DNA from: an uncultured Eubacteriales bacterium | GTDB lineage: Bacteria > Bacillota > Clostridia > TANB77 > CAG-508 | Assembly: GCA_949287075.1 (NCBI GenBank) | Contig: CASEEU010000017.1 | Location: 1 to 48,244, forward strand | Direction: 5' to 3' | Length of the DNA stretch: 48,244 nt | Part shown: one piece after another, positions 34,093-42,625 of the stretch | Layout: every line of letters begins with the position of its first letter | How positions within the stretch are numbered: the stretch's first letter is position 1 | The notes under the pieces: generated by a model | What the model was told of the DNA's origin: nothing | What the model saw: the letters and a program-made list of their open reading frames with translations, nothing else | Databases searched by the model: none | Translations under genes and position numbers: made by a program

Positions 34093-35082
34093 TTATTTAA
34101 ATTTTGAAGAAAGACTTCCAGATGATGGATTACCAGAGGAAGGATTTGATAAATCATAAATTTCTTCAATATTTTCATTTGGATAAATTGCTTTATATAT
34201 ATCATATATATTATAAATTTTTCCCATATTTCTAATAAAGGAAATATTTGCTGAAATTGATTTTTCAATTTGGACACCAGTTTTTACATTTCTAAAGTAA
34301 ACCATTTTTTGCTCTTTATTAAATAATATATGGTCATTTGGTGATTCAATTTGGTTTGAGGTTGATATATAAATATAATCAGTATGAATTTTTGGATTTT
34401 CTTTAATTGGTCGTCTACCTAATTCTATTGTATAATCACATTTTGCATCATTCACATGAAGATACCAGCTATTTGCAAAATCATTTATATCAATTTCAAA
34501 ACTATAATTCATGGTTGTATTGTGAATAATTAAAACGGGTTTTGTTGTTTCAAAGAAATCTTCACCATATTGTTCTTTATAATTTTCTCTATCTTTATCA
34601 GAGATATCCCAATATATAAATAAATTGGTAGGAGTTTGTGCCAATACTTTTACTACAGTTTGGTTATATCTGTATGGTAAATCATAATATTCTACTATAT
34701 CTATTTTTTGTTTTTTCTTTGTGCCACTTTTTCTTTTTGATGTAGTTGCTTTTTTGACAGTAGATTTTTTTGCTACAGTTTTTGTAGAAGCTTTTTTTGT
34801 TGCTGCTTTTGTAGCTGGTTTTTTCTTAGCAGTTGCCTTTTTTGTTGTAGAGGCTTTTTTAGTAGCAACAGTTTTAGAGGTAGCAGAAGTCTTTTTTGCT
34901 ACACTTTTTGAATTAGTGGATGTTTTTGTATTGGTTTTAGCAATAACATCTTTTGTTGCGGTTGCTTTTTTAGCAACAGATTTTGTTGCTTTTTTACCTG
35001 TTTCTTTTTTAGTTGTATCTGTTTTTTTCGTTGCTATAACTGCATTTGTTTTCTCATTTGTTTCTTTGTTTTTCCTTGGCAT
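34093..35082 (-). CDS. DUF4912 protein with histone-H1-like N-terminus
   Basis: The 329 residues have two parts. Residues 1 to about 123 are low-complexity Lys/Ala/Thr/Ser with repeats such as KKAT, VAKK and TKKAS, like bacterial H1/HctB-type tails. From about 128 a DUF4912 domain follows: YYDLPYRYNQTVVKVLAQ, LFIYWDIS, SWYLHVND, IELGRR. DUF4912 genes are often near GH57 glycan genes, as here. The basic tail might bind nucleic acid or a polyanionic polymer; I infer no more. The extreme C-terminus is Ser/Gly-rich. AGGAGG precedes the ATG. Confidence 0.82.
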   Translation of the reverse strand: MPRKNKETNEKTNAVIATKKTDTTKKETGKKATKSVAKKATATKDVIAKTNTKTSTNSKSVAKKTSATSKTVATKKASTTKKATAKKKPATKAATKKASTKTVAKKSTVKKATTSKRKSGTKKKQKIDIVEYYDLPYRYNQTVVKVLAQTPTNLFIYWDISDKDRENYKEQYGEDFFETTKPVLIIHNTTMNYSFEIDINDFANSWYLHVNDAKCDYTIELGRRPIKENPKIHTDYIYISTSNQIESPNDHILFNKEQKMVYFRNVKTGVQIEKSISANISFIRNMGKIYNIYDIYKAIYPNENIEEIYDLSNPSSGNPSSGSLSSKFK

Positions 35083-35288
35083 TCTATATCCTCCTATGTA
35101 AATCTCTTTTATTACCTTTATATATTATACTAAATGAAAAATAAATTCAAGGGGATAATATAATTTTTTAAATTTATTTTTTTTATAAGATGGTGTATTA
35201 AAAATTAGCATAAGGAAAATTACAAAATAAGCCAATTGAAAAAATAGACACGATAAAATATAATTAAAAAGGAAATTTTTATAATAAA

Positions 35289-35317
35289 TTGAAAAAGAAA
35301 AAAAGCTTTTGTATAAT
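35289..35317 (+). promoter_or_regulatory. Promoter of the NUDIX gene
   Basis: TTGAAA at 35289-35294, 17-nt spacer, TATAAT at 35312-35317. Confidence 0.75.
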
Positions 35318-35346
35318 AATAGTGTATTGTATAGGAGGGGTAAAAT

Positions 35347-35805
35347 ATGGTAGAAGGAAACAATAAATTGACTATAAGAGTGGCAGGAATTGTTCCGATG
35401 AATGATGGATTTGTATTCATGCATAGAAAAAATGTCATAAGAAATAAAGAATATCAAGAATATTACACTTTTCCAGGAGGACATTTAGAAGAAGGTGAAA
35501 CATTAGAAGAAGGTGTCATAAGAGAAATTAAAGAAGAATTTGGTATTGATGTAAAAGTAATAAAAAAATTATATGAATTAGAAAATGATAAACTGAACAT
35601 GAAAGAATATTTCTTTTTGTGTGAATACATAGAAGGAGAATTTGGAACAGGAGACGGAGAAGAATTTTCTAATAATCCAAAATATAAAGATTCTGGAGAA
35701 TATATTCCAGAAGTTGTGGCACAAGAAAATATTTCTGAATTAATTTTATTACCATTGGAGATAAAAGAAAAATTTGTACAAGATTTACAAAAAAGAAAAT
35801 TATAA
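35347..35805 (+). CDS. NUDIX hydrolase
   Basis: It hydrolyses a nucleoside diphosphate linked to another group. The 152 residues contain a complete Nudix box from GGHLEEGE to REIKEEFGI (about residues 41-63), with the metal-binding REIKEE intact. The substrate cannot be read from sequence. It stands upstream of lexA with its own promoter, and 16 bases after its stop the lexA promoter begins. AGGAGGGG precedes the ATG. Confidence 0.9.
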   Translation: MVEGNNKLTIRVAGIVPMNDGFVFMHRKNVIRNKEYQEYYTFPGGHLEEGETLEEGVIREIKEEFGIDVKVIKKLYELENDKLNMKEYFFLCEYIEGEFGTGDGEEFSNNPKYKDSGEYIPEVVAQENISELILLPLEIKEKFVQDLQKRKL

Positions 35806-35821
35806 AAAATCAAAAATTTGT

Positions 35822-35850
35822 TTGACATTTTTTTGTTTGTATGATATGAT
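35822..35850 (+). promoter_or_regulatory. Promoter of lexA
   Basis: TTGACA at 35822-35827, 17-nt spacer, TATGAT at 35845-35850. The standard Firmicute LexA box (GAACnnnnGTTC) is not visible; TTTGTTTG occurs twice around the -35 and spacer. Confidence 0.75.
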
Positions 35851-35880
35851 GAGACAAAATAAGAGAATGGAGTGAAGAAA

Positions 35881-36531
35881 ATGCCAAAAAAGAAACCAGA
35901 ATTAAATAGAAGAGAAAAATCAATATTACATTTTATTGAAAAACAAATTATGACACAAGGATATCCACCATCAGTAAGAGAAATTGGAAAAGCAGTTGGA
36001 TTAAATTCAACAGCAACAGTTCATGGATATTTGGCAAAATTAGAGGAAAAGGGATATATTAAGAAAAAAGATAAAAAAGGAAGAACTTTAAGATTATTAA
36101 AAGGTGCTTCAGGAGAAGCAAAAGTTACATCAAGTAAAGACTTTTATACCCAAAAAGAATTGGTTGAAGTTCCTATTATAGGAAAAATAACAGCAGGAGA
36201 ACCAATATTAGCTGTAGAAAATGTAACAGATACATTTCCTATTCCAATTGATTTTGTTGGAAATTCAGAAAGTTTTATGCTAACTGTTAGAGGAGAAAGT
36301 ATGATAGAAGCAGGAATATTAGATGGAGATTATATTCTTGTAAAGAGACAAAATACAGCAAATAATGGAGAAATTGTTGTAGCTTTAATAGGAGATGAAG
36401 CAACTGTAAAAACATTTTATAAGGAAGAGGATCATATTCGTTTACAGCCAGAGAACTCTACAATGGATCCAATTATTGTACCAGATTGTGAAATATTAGG
36501 AAAAGTTGCAGGTGTATTTAGAAAAATGTAG
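35881..36531 (+). CDS. lexA: SOS repressor LexA
   Basis: LexA represses DNA-damage genes until RecA triggers its self-cleavage. The 216 residues hold a winged helix (about 1-70; [21 protein letters not shown] is the recognition region), a cleavage bond Ala105-Gly106 in KITAGEP, and the Ser140 (RGESM)/Lys177 (ATVKT) catalytic dyad. ATG 35881 follows GGAG; a GTG at 35872 is part of that site. The 3' hairpin doubles as promoter DNA for the exporter genes. Confidence 0.95.
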   Translation: MPKKKPELNRREKSILHFIEKQIMTQGYPPSVREIGKAVGLNSTATVHGYLAKLEEKGYIKKKDKKGRTLRLLKGASGEAKVTSSKDFYTQKELVEVPIIGKITAGEPILAVENVTDTFPIPIDFVGNSESFMLTVRGESMIEAGILDGDYILVKRQNTANNGEIVVALIGDEATVKTFYKEEDHIRLQPENSTMDPIIVPDCEILGKVAGVFRKM

Positions 36532-36573
36532 TTTTTTACATAAGAAATTCACAAAAATTTCACAATAGAAATA

Positions 36574-36602
36574 TTGACTAATGACACTGTGTCACATATA
36601 AT
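36574..36602 (+). promoter_or_regulatory. Promoter and likely operator of the ABC exporter pair
   Basis: TTGACT at 36574-36579, 17-nt spacer, TATAAT at 36597-36602. The spacer holds the palindrome TGACACTGTGTCA (36582-36594), a typical place for a MarR- or TetR-type repressor. No regulator gene is next to it. Confidence 0.7.
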
Positions 36603-36626
36603 TAATAGTGCAGTGTCATTTTTTTT
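36581..36626 (+). terminator. Terminator of lexA, overlapping the exporter promoter
   Basis: ATGACACTG (36581-36589) pairs with CAGTGTCAT (36611-36619), followed by a run of eight T. Transcripts from the overlapping promoter would start near 36610 and lack the 5' arm, so only read-through from lexA would be stopped. Confidence 0.65.
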
Positions 36627-36703
36627 GTTGAATTAAGAAAATTGATTTTCTTTTAAAAATCATATATATCATTATAAAAGTTATTAAAAAAAGGAGGAAA
36701 AAC

Positions 36704-38992
36704 ATGCTAAAGGTATTGAAAAATTTAAAAAAATCATTAGGAGCTGTCATCATTATTGTTATATTATTATGTGTGCAAGCTACAACAGACTTAGCACTGC
36801 CAGACTATACTTCAAAGATTGTAAATGAAGGAATACAATCAGGTGGTATCACAAGTGCTATACCAGAAATTATTACTAAAAAAGATATGGATAATTTGCT
36901 TATCTTTACAGATAAAGATGATGAAATTTTAGAAAATTATACATTAATTTCAGCAACTAGTGAAAACAGATATGAGACTCAAGAAAAACATGAAGAAAAA
37001 ATCATAAAACAATATTATGGAAATAATTATGAAATTAAGGAAGATATGATTTATGTTTTAAAAGAACTTAATGAAGAACAAGAAGAAGCTTTGATAGGAA
37101 TTATGGTAGATCCATTAATGGAAATGACAACAGTAACAAGTGAAGAGACAGCAAACCAAATAAAAGAACAATTGTTACAAAATGTTCCTGAAACTCAAAG
37201 AGAATATATTCAAAATATGTCATTAATGGAAATCATTGAACAAATGCCAGAAGAACAAAAAGGACAAGCTTTAGCAGAATTCACCAAAAGAATTGAAGAA
37301 ATGAATGATTCTATAAAAGAACAAGCAGCTATTTCTTCTGTAAAACAAATCTATGTAAATGCGGGAATTAATACAGATGATATTCAAAATAATTATATCT
37401 TAAGAACTGGATTACAAATGTTAGGAATTGCATTAATTACTATGATATGTGCAGTGACTATTATGCTACTATCATCAAGAGTAGCAGCAAAATTAGGAAA
37501 AACATTAAGAGAAAAAGTATTTAAAAAAGTCATGACATTTTCTAATGCAGAATTAAATCAATTTTCAACAGCATCTCTAATTACACGTAGTACAAATGAT
37601 GTTCAACAAATTCAAATGTTAATTACGATATTGTTTAGAGTTGTTGTATATGCACCGATTATTGGGATTGGTGGATTTCTCAGAGTATTAACTAATACAG
37701 ATAATTCTATGGCATGGATTATTGGAATTGCCATTGTTGCAATCCTATTTATCGTAGCAACTTTATTTGCTATTGCAATGCCTAGATTTAGAAAATTGCA
37801 AGATTTGATAGACAAATTAAATGAAGTTTCAAGAGAAATTCTTACAGGATTACCAGTTATTAGAGCTTTTAATAAAGAGAAAAAAGAAGAAGCAAGGTTT
37901 GATGTAGCAAACAAAGATTTAATGAAAACAAATTTATTTGTTAATAAGGCTATGTCAATGATGATGCCTTTATTAATGTTTATTATGAATGCAATTATGA
38001 TATTAATTGTTTGGGTAGGTGGTCACAATGTAGATCAAGGTGTTATGCAAGTTGGAGATATGATGGCATTTATCCAATATACAATGCAAATTGTTATGGC
38101 ATTCTTGATGATATCTATGATTTCAATCATGCTTCCTAGAGCAGCTGTTTCAGCCAGAAGAATTAATGAAGTAATTGAAGCAGAGCCAAGTATTAAAGAT
38201 AAAAAAGAAACAAAGAAATTTGATCCAAATAAAAAAGGATTAGTAGAATTCAAAAATGTTTCATTTAGGTATCCAGATGCAGACACAGAAATCTTAGAGG
38301 ATATTAACTTTACAGCAGAACCAGGGAAAACAACAGCGATTATTGGTAGTACTGGAAGTGGTAAATCAACGGTTGTAAACTTGATACCAAGATTTTATGA
38401 TGTTACAGGTGGAGAATTGTGTATTGATGGTGTCAATGTAAAAGATGTATCACAAAAAGATTTAAGAGATATTATTGGATTTGTACCACAAAAAGGTGTA
38501 TTATTCTCAGGAACGATTGAATCAAATATTAAATATTATGATGAAACCATGTCAGATGAAAGAATGGTAGAAGCAGCAGAAATTGCACAAGCTGTAGAAT
38601 TTATTAATGAGAAAGAGAACAAATACCAAGATCCAATCGCACAAGGTGGAGGAAATGTATCAGGAGGTCAAAAACAAAGGTTATCAATTGCAAGAGCTAT
38701 TGCAAAAGATCCAGAAATTTTTGTATTTGATGATAGTTTCTCAGCTTTAGACTTTAAGACAGATAGTAGCTTAAGAGAAGCACTAGCTACCAGAACAAAA
38801 AATAAAACAGTGATTATCGTTGCCCAAAGAATTAGTACTATTTTGAATGCCGATAAGATTATTGTCTTAGAAGAAGGAAAAATGGTAGGATTGGGTACAC
38901 ATGAAGAATTAATGAAAAATAATGAAACTTATAGGCAAATTGCCTTATCACAATTGTCTGAAGAAGAATTAGGCGAGAAAGGAGGTAAGTAA
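36704..38992 (+). CDS. ABC exporter subunit with degenerate ATP site
   Basis: One half of a heterodimeric multidrug-type exporter. The 762 residues have a first membrane helix (about 12-32), then an unusually large outer loop of about 170 residues (about 45-225), five more helices and a nucleotide-binding domain: Walker A GSTGSGKST (about 547), VSGGQKQR and Walker B FVFDDS (about 679). The catalytic Glu is replaced by Asp and the switch His by Gln (VAQRIST), so its own site should not hydrolyse ATP efficiently. The second subunit begins 1 base after the stop. Confidence 0.9.
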   Translation: MLKVLKNLKKSLGAVIIIVILLCVQATTDLALPDYTSKIVNEGIQSGGITSAIPEIITKKDMDNLLIFTDKDDEILENYTLISATSENRYETQEKHEEKIIKQYYGNNYEIKEDMIYVLKELNEEQEEALIGIMVDPLMEMTTVTSEETANQIKEQLLQNVPETQREYIQNMSLMEIIEQMPEEQKGQALAEFTKRIEEMNDSIKEQAAISSVKQIYVNAGINTDDIQNNYILRTGLQMLGIALITMICAVTIMLLSSRVAAKLGKTLREKVFKKVMTFSNAELNQFSTASLITRSTNDVQQIQMLITILFRVVVYAPIIGIGGFLRVLTNTDNSMAWIIGIAIVAILFIVATLFAIAMPRFRKLQDLIDKLNEVSREILTGLPVIRAFNKEKKEEARFDVANKDLMKTNLFVNKAMSMMMPLLMFIMNAIMILIVWVGGHNVDQGVMQVGDMMAFIQYTMQIVMAFLMISMISIMLPRAAVSARRINEVIEAEPSIKDKKETKKFDPNKKGLVEFKNVSFRYPDADTEILEDINFTAEPGKTTAIIGSTGSGKSTVVNLIPRFYDVTGGELCIDGVNVKDVSQKDLRDIIGFVPQKGVLFSGTIESNIKYYDETMSDERMVEAAEIAQAVEFINEKENKYQDPIAQGGGNVSGGQKQRLSIARAIAKDPEIFVFDDSFSALDFKTDSSLREALATRTKNKTVIIVAQRISTILNADKIIVLEEGKMVGLGTHEELMKNNETYRQIALSQLSEEELGEKGGK

Positions 38993-38993
38993 T

Positions 38994-40817
38994 ATGCCAG
39001 GACCAATGGGAGGACCTAGAGGAGGTCAAACAACAGAAAGAGCAAAAGATTTTAAGAAAACAACTAAAAAATTAATACATTCTTACTTAGTAAATTATAA
39101 AATACCAATTATTATAGTTATGATATTTGCAATTGGTAGTACGATATTTACTATTGTAGGACCTAAAATATTAGGTAATGCAACGACAGAAATTTTTAAT
39201 GGATTGGTTAGTAAATTAAGTGGAGGAACAGGTATTGATTTTGGTAAAGTGGGTCAAATTGCTTTAACATTATTAGGATTATATGTTATCAGTGCATTGT
39301 TTTCTTTTGTACAGAGATTTTTGATGACAAATGTTGCTCAAAAAATTACTTATAAACTAAGAAATGATATAGCCATAAAAATTAATAAATTGCCAATGAA
39401 GTATTTTGATAAAAAGACAAATGGAGAAGTTCTATCAATTATTACAAATGATATTGATACATTAAGTATGAACCTAAATCAAAGTATTACAGAAATTATA
39501 ACATCTGTATGTACGATTATTGGTATTTTAGTGATGATGTTTTCCATTAGTTGGCAAATGACATTGATTTCGTTAGTGATTTTACCAATAGCAGGAATAT
39601 TAGTTACCTTTATCGTAAAAAAATCGCAAAAATATTTTACAAGACAACAAGATTATTTAGGACATGTAAATGGGCAAGTAGAAGAAATATATGGTGGCTT
39701 AAATATTGTAAAAGTATTTAATGCTGAAGAAAAAGTAACAAAAGATTTTGAACAAGCTAATGATGAATTATATCATTCTGGATGGAAATCACAATTCTTA
39801 TCAGGTTTAATGCACCCTGTTATGAATTTTATATCAAATGTAGGATATGTAGCAGTGGCAGTAGCTGGTGGATATTTAGCAATTAATGGAACCATTACAG
39901 TTGGAAATATACAAAGTTTTATACAATATAATAGACAATTTACCCAACCAATTAATCAATTGGCACAGATTTCTAACATGTTACAAGCCATGATGGCAGC
40001 AGCAGAAAGAATCTTTGAATTCTTAGAAGAACCAGAAGAAGAGATAACTGCTAAAGGAAATATTGATACTTCAAAATTAAAAGGAAATGTAGAATTTAAA
40101 CATGTTAAATTTGGATATGATCCAGAAAGAACAATTATAAAAGACTTCAATGCAGAAGTACATGAAGGACAAAAAATAGCAATTGTTGGACCAACAGGAG
40201 CAGGAAAGACTACAATGGTAAAATTGTTAATGAGATTTTATGATGTTACAGATGGAGAAATTGATGTGGATGGCCATAATGTAAAAGACTTTGACAGAGG
40301 AGAACTTCGTAAAATGTTTGGTATGGTATTGCAAGATACCTGGCTATTTGGTGGAACAGTAAAGGAAAATATCAAATATAGTAAAGAAGATGCAACAGAC
40401 ACAGAAGTTGTAGAAGCAGCAAAAGCAGCACATGTTCATCATTTTATCAAAACATTACCAAATGGATATAATTCTATGATAAATGAAGAATCAACTAACA
40501 TATCAGCTGGTCAAAAGCAATTACTTACAATTGCCAGAGTTATATTAGCAGATCCTAAAATATTAATATTAGATGAAGCAACAAGTTCAATTGATACCAG
40601 AACAGAAATACAAATACAATCCGCAATGGATAATTTAATGAAAGGAAGAACAAGCTTTATTATTGCACATAGATTATCAACTATAAAAAATGCAGATTTA
40701 ATTTTAGTTATGAATCATGGAGATATTGTAGAACAAGGTACACATGATGAGTTACTGGCAAAGAACGGATTTTATGCTGATTTATATAATTCTCAATTTG
40801 AAGAGGTAGAAGAATAA
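38994..40817 (+). CDS. ABC exporter subunit with consensus catalytic residues
   Basis: The partner subunit has 607 residues: a Gly/Pro-rich N-terminus, six membrane helices to about residue 320, then Walker A GPTGAGKTT (about 398), Walker B ILDEATSSID with the catalytic Glu (about 526) and switch His in AHRLST (about 558). Its signature is SAGQ instead of SGGQ, which completes the degenerate site formed with the first subunit. The intact site uses its own Walker motifs and the partner's SGGQ. Substrate unknown. Translation is coupled to the upstream gene. Confidence 0.92.
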   Translation: MPGPMGGPRGGQTTERAKDFKKTTKKLIHSYLVNYKIPIIIVMIFAIGSTIFTIVGPKILGNATTEIFNGLVSKLSGGTGIDFGKVGQIALTLLGLYVISALFSFVQRFLMTNVAQKITYKLRNDIAIKINKLPMKYFDKKTNGEVLSIITNDIDTLSMNLNQSITEIITSVCTIIGILVMMFSISWQMTLISLVILPIAGILVTFIVKKSQKYFTRQQDYLGHVNGQVEEIYGGLNIVKVFNAEEKVTKDFEQANDELYHSGWKSQFLSGLMHPVMNFISNVGYVAVAVAGGYLAINGTITVGNIQSFIQYNRQFTQPINQLAQISNMLQAMMAAAERIFEFLEEPEEEITAKGNIDTSKLKGNVEFKHVKFGYDPERTIIKDFNAEVHEGQKIAIVGPTGAGKTTMVKLLMRFYDVTDGEIDVDGHNVKDFDRGELRKMFGMVLQDTWLFGGTVKENIKYSKEDATDTEVVEAAKAAHVHHFIKTLPNGYNSMINEESTNISAGQKQLLTIARVILADPKILILDEATSSIDTRTEIQIQSAMDNLMKGRTSFIIAHRLSTIKNADLILVMNHGDIVEQGTHDELLAKNGFYADLYNSQFEEVEE

Positions 40818-40818
40818 G

Positions 40819-40848
40819 AAAAACGCTAGACATTGTCTGGCGTTTTTT
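40819..40848 (+). terminator. Terminator of the exporter operon
   Basis: AAAACGCTAGACA/TGTCTGGCGTTTT hairpin with G-T pairs and a T-run. Confidence 0.8.
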
Positions 40849-40862
40849 GTCTTCTAAAATTT

Positions 40863-40895
40863 AATTATTTTAAATATGGCATATTCGCCATATTT
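40863..40895 (-). terminator. Terminator of the BI-1 gene
   Basis: Minus-strand AAATATGGC/GCCATATTT with a 6-nt loop followed by AAAATAATT; AT-rich and without a good T-run. Confidence 0.5.
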
Positions 40896-40901
40896 AGAAA
40901 G

Positions 40902-41579
40902 CTAATTTCTTCTCTTTCCAAAAATAGAAAGAATTCTTAAGAAAATATTGATAAAATCAAGATATAATTGCATAGCACAATAAATATATATTTTTTCTTG
41001 GTCAATATTTGGTTCTAATTGTAAAGCTTTTATTTTATTAATATCATAAACAGTAACACCAAAAAATACTGCTAGGATGAACCAGTCTAGGATTAAATCC
41101 AATAAAGAACTGTCAAAGAAAAATAAATTAATTAAGCTAAGAACTAAACCAATAATCAAAAATACATTTAAATAAGTACGCCAACTGCTTAAATCTTTAT
41201 TGGTTTTATATCCAATTAAACTTAAAACACCAAAAATCAAAGCAGAAGCAATAAATAAAGTGATAATTGAGTTTAATTCAAAAACAGCAAAAATGACAGA
41301 TAATGTGACACCATTTAATGCAGCATACACAAAATACAAAATACCAACAACAATCGGTGGCAATTTTCTAAATAAAAGACCAAACAGTAAAACAGCGACT
41401 AATTCTATCAATAGTAATCCAGTAAAAGAATCTTCTAATAAAATTGTATAAAATAATCCTGAAGAATATGTATACCAAGCAATTAAAGCTGAACCTAATA
41501 AACCTAAGAACATCCAAAAAAATGTTTTTCCAAAAAGTTTATTCTCAATTGGCATATTTTGAACTTCATTTTCTTCCAT
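40902..41579 (-). CDS. Bax inhibitor-1 (BI-1/YetJ) family membrane protein
   Basis: The 225 residues have seven predicted membrane helices from about residue 20 to 205, the BI-1 plan. Bacterial homologues such as YetJ are pH-sensitive calcium leak channels. FGVTVYDINKIK (about 180) with its Asp and the final LYLDFINIFLRIL are family features. ATG 41579 follows AAAGGGG; an upstream in-frame start is rejected. It converges on the exporter operon and is divergent from the AlkD-like gene. Confidence 0.9.
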   Translation of the reverse strand: MEENEVQNMPIENKLFGKTFFWMFLGLLGSALIAWYTYSSGLFYTILLEDSFTGLLLIELVAVLLFGLLFRKLPPIVVGILYFVYAALNGVTLSVIFAVFELNSIITLFIASALIFGVLSLIGYKTNKDLSSWRTYLNVFLIIGLVLSLINLFFFDSSLLDLILDWFILAVFFGVTVYDINKIKALQLEPNIDQEKIYIYCAMQLYLDFINIFLRILSIFGKRRN

Positions 41580-41678
41580 ATCAAAACCCCTTTCCATATT
41601 ATATAAATTTAGTATACAAATAAAACAGAAAATATGCAATATATAAAATTAAATTGTTAGAATATGGTTATACATTTA

Positions 41679-41707
41679 TTGAAATTTTATTTAACATATG
41701 GCATAAT
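41679..41707 (+). promoter_or_regulatory. Promoter of the AlkD-like gene
   Basis: TTGAAA at 41679-41684, 17-nt spacer, CATAAT at 41702-41707. The expected start of transcription is at the first base of the repeat cassette. Confidence 0.65.
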
Positions 41708-41715
41708 AAATAAAA

Positions 41716-41780
41716 TGTCGCATAGAAAAACGATCTCAATGGGACAAAATGTCGCATAGAAAAACGATCTCAATGCGACA
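41716..41780 (+). repeat. Two-unit 31-nt repeat cassette in the AlkD-like leader
   Basis: Units 41716-41746 and 41750-41780, separated by AAA, are identical in sequence and order to 19890-19954: the first ends GGGACA, the second GCGACA. AAAAGGAG follows, as in the amylase gene. The identity runs from AAAA before the first unit to the ribosome binding site. Confidence 0.92.
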
Positions 41781-41794
41781 AAAAGGAGTTAGAT

Positions 41795-42490
41795 ATGAAA
41801 GAGAAAATAAAAAAAGAATTAAAGCAATTAGCAGATGAAAAATATAAAGAATTTCATAAGGGGTTATGTCCTGGTACAGAAAATATATTAGGAATAAGAG
41901 TTCCTATTCTTAGAGATTATGCGAGAAAATTATCCAAAGAATATGAAATTCATGAATTATTAAATAATATAGATGATGAGTATTATGAAGAAATTATGTT
42001 ACAAGGAATGCTAATTGGACTAGAAAAAGAAAAAGATAAAGACATAGAAAATATACTAAAAGATATAGAAGAATTTGTACCTAAAATTGATAATTGGGCG
42101 GTTTGTGATGTGTTTTGTGCAGGTTTAAAAATAACCAAGAAACATTTAAAAGAAATGTGGGATTTCTTGCAAAAATATGTGATATCAGATAAAGAGTTTG
42201 AAATTCGATTTGGTGTGGTGATGATATTAGATTATTATATAAGAGAAGAATATTTGGAGAAAAATTTTGATATATTTGACCATATAAAAAGTGATCAATA
42301 TTATGTTCAAATGGCTGTGGCCTGGGCTATTTCTATTTGTTTCATTAAATTTTATGACAGAACGATAGAATATCTAAAACAGGCGAAAATCGATAAATTT
42401 ACATATAATAAAGCCTTACAAAAAGCAATAGAATCATATCGCATATCAGATGAAGAAAAAGCACAGTTAAGAAAAATGAAAAAAATGTAA
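41795..42490 (+). CDS. DNA alkylation repair protein, AlkD-like
   Basis: AlkD glycosylases remove alkylated bases using a HEAT-like helical superfold. The 231 residues are predicted all helical with repeated LxxxAxxL segments. The pattern NWAVCD (about 98-103) matches the W/D active-site region and EIRFGVVM (about 135) supplies the conserved Arg. The start follows AAAAGGAG. It is a single gene with a repeat-containing leader. Confidence 0.88.
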   Translation: MKEKIKKELKQLADEKYKEFHKGLCPGTENILGIRVPILRDYARKLSKEYEIHELLNNIDDEYYEEIMLQGMLIGLEKEKDKDIENILKDIEEFVPKIDNWAVCDVFCAGLKITKKHLKEMWDFLQKYVISDKEFEIRFGVVMILDYYIREEYLEKNFDIFDHIKSDQYYVQMAVAWAISICFIKFYDRTIEYLKQAKIDKFTYNKALQKAIESYRISDEEKAQLRKMKKM

Positions 42491-42498
42491 AATTATAT

Positions 42499-42526
42499 TT
42501 GATTAAAATCATTTTTATGTTATAGT
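42499..42526 (+). promoter_or_regulatory. Promoter of the GH18 gene
   Basis: TTGATT at 42499-42504, 16-nt spacer, TATAGT at 42521-42526, leaving a leader of about 95 bases. Confidence 0.5.
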
Positions 42527-42625
42527 AATAAAGAAAGTATGTTATATGTGAAATCAATGCTTACTATTTATAGAAGTTTATATCATAAAAGAAAAAATAA
42601 AAAATGAAGTACAAAGGAGAGAAAA

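Noticed and set aside
34721..35101. Plus-strand hydrophobic frame of 126 codons
   Set aside because: It mirrors the Lys/Ala repeats of the DUF4912 gene. The minus-strand reading has a ribosome binding site and a known domain.
35810..35860. SOS box before lexA
   Set aside because: No GAACnnnnGTTC-like palindrome can be found; TTTGTTTG direct repeats are not enough to claim a LexA site.
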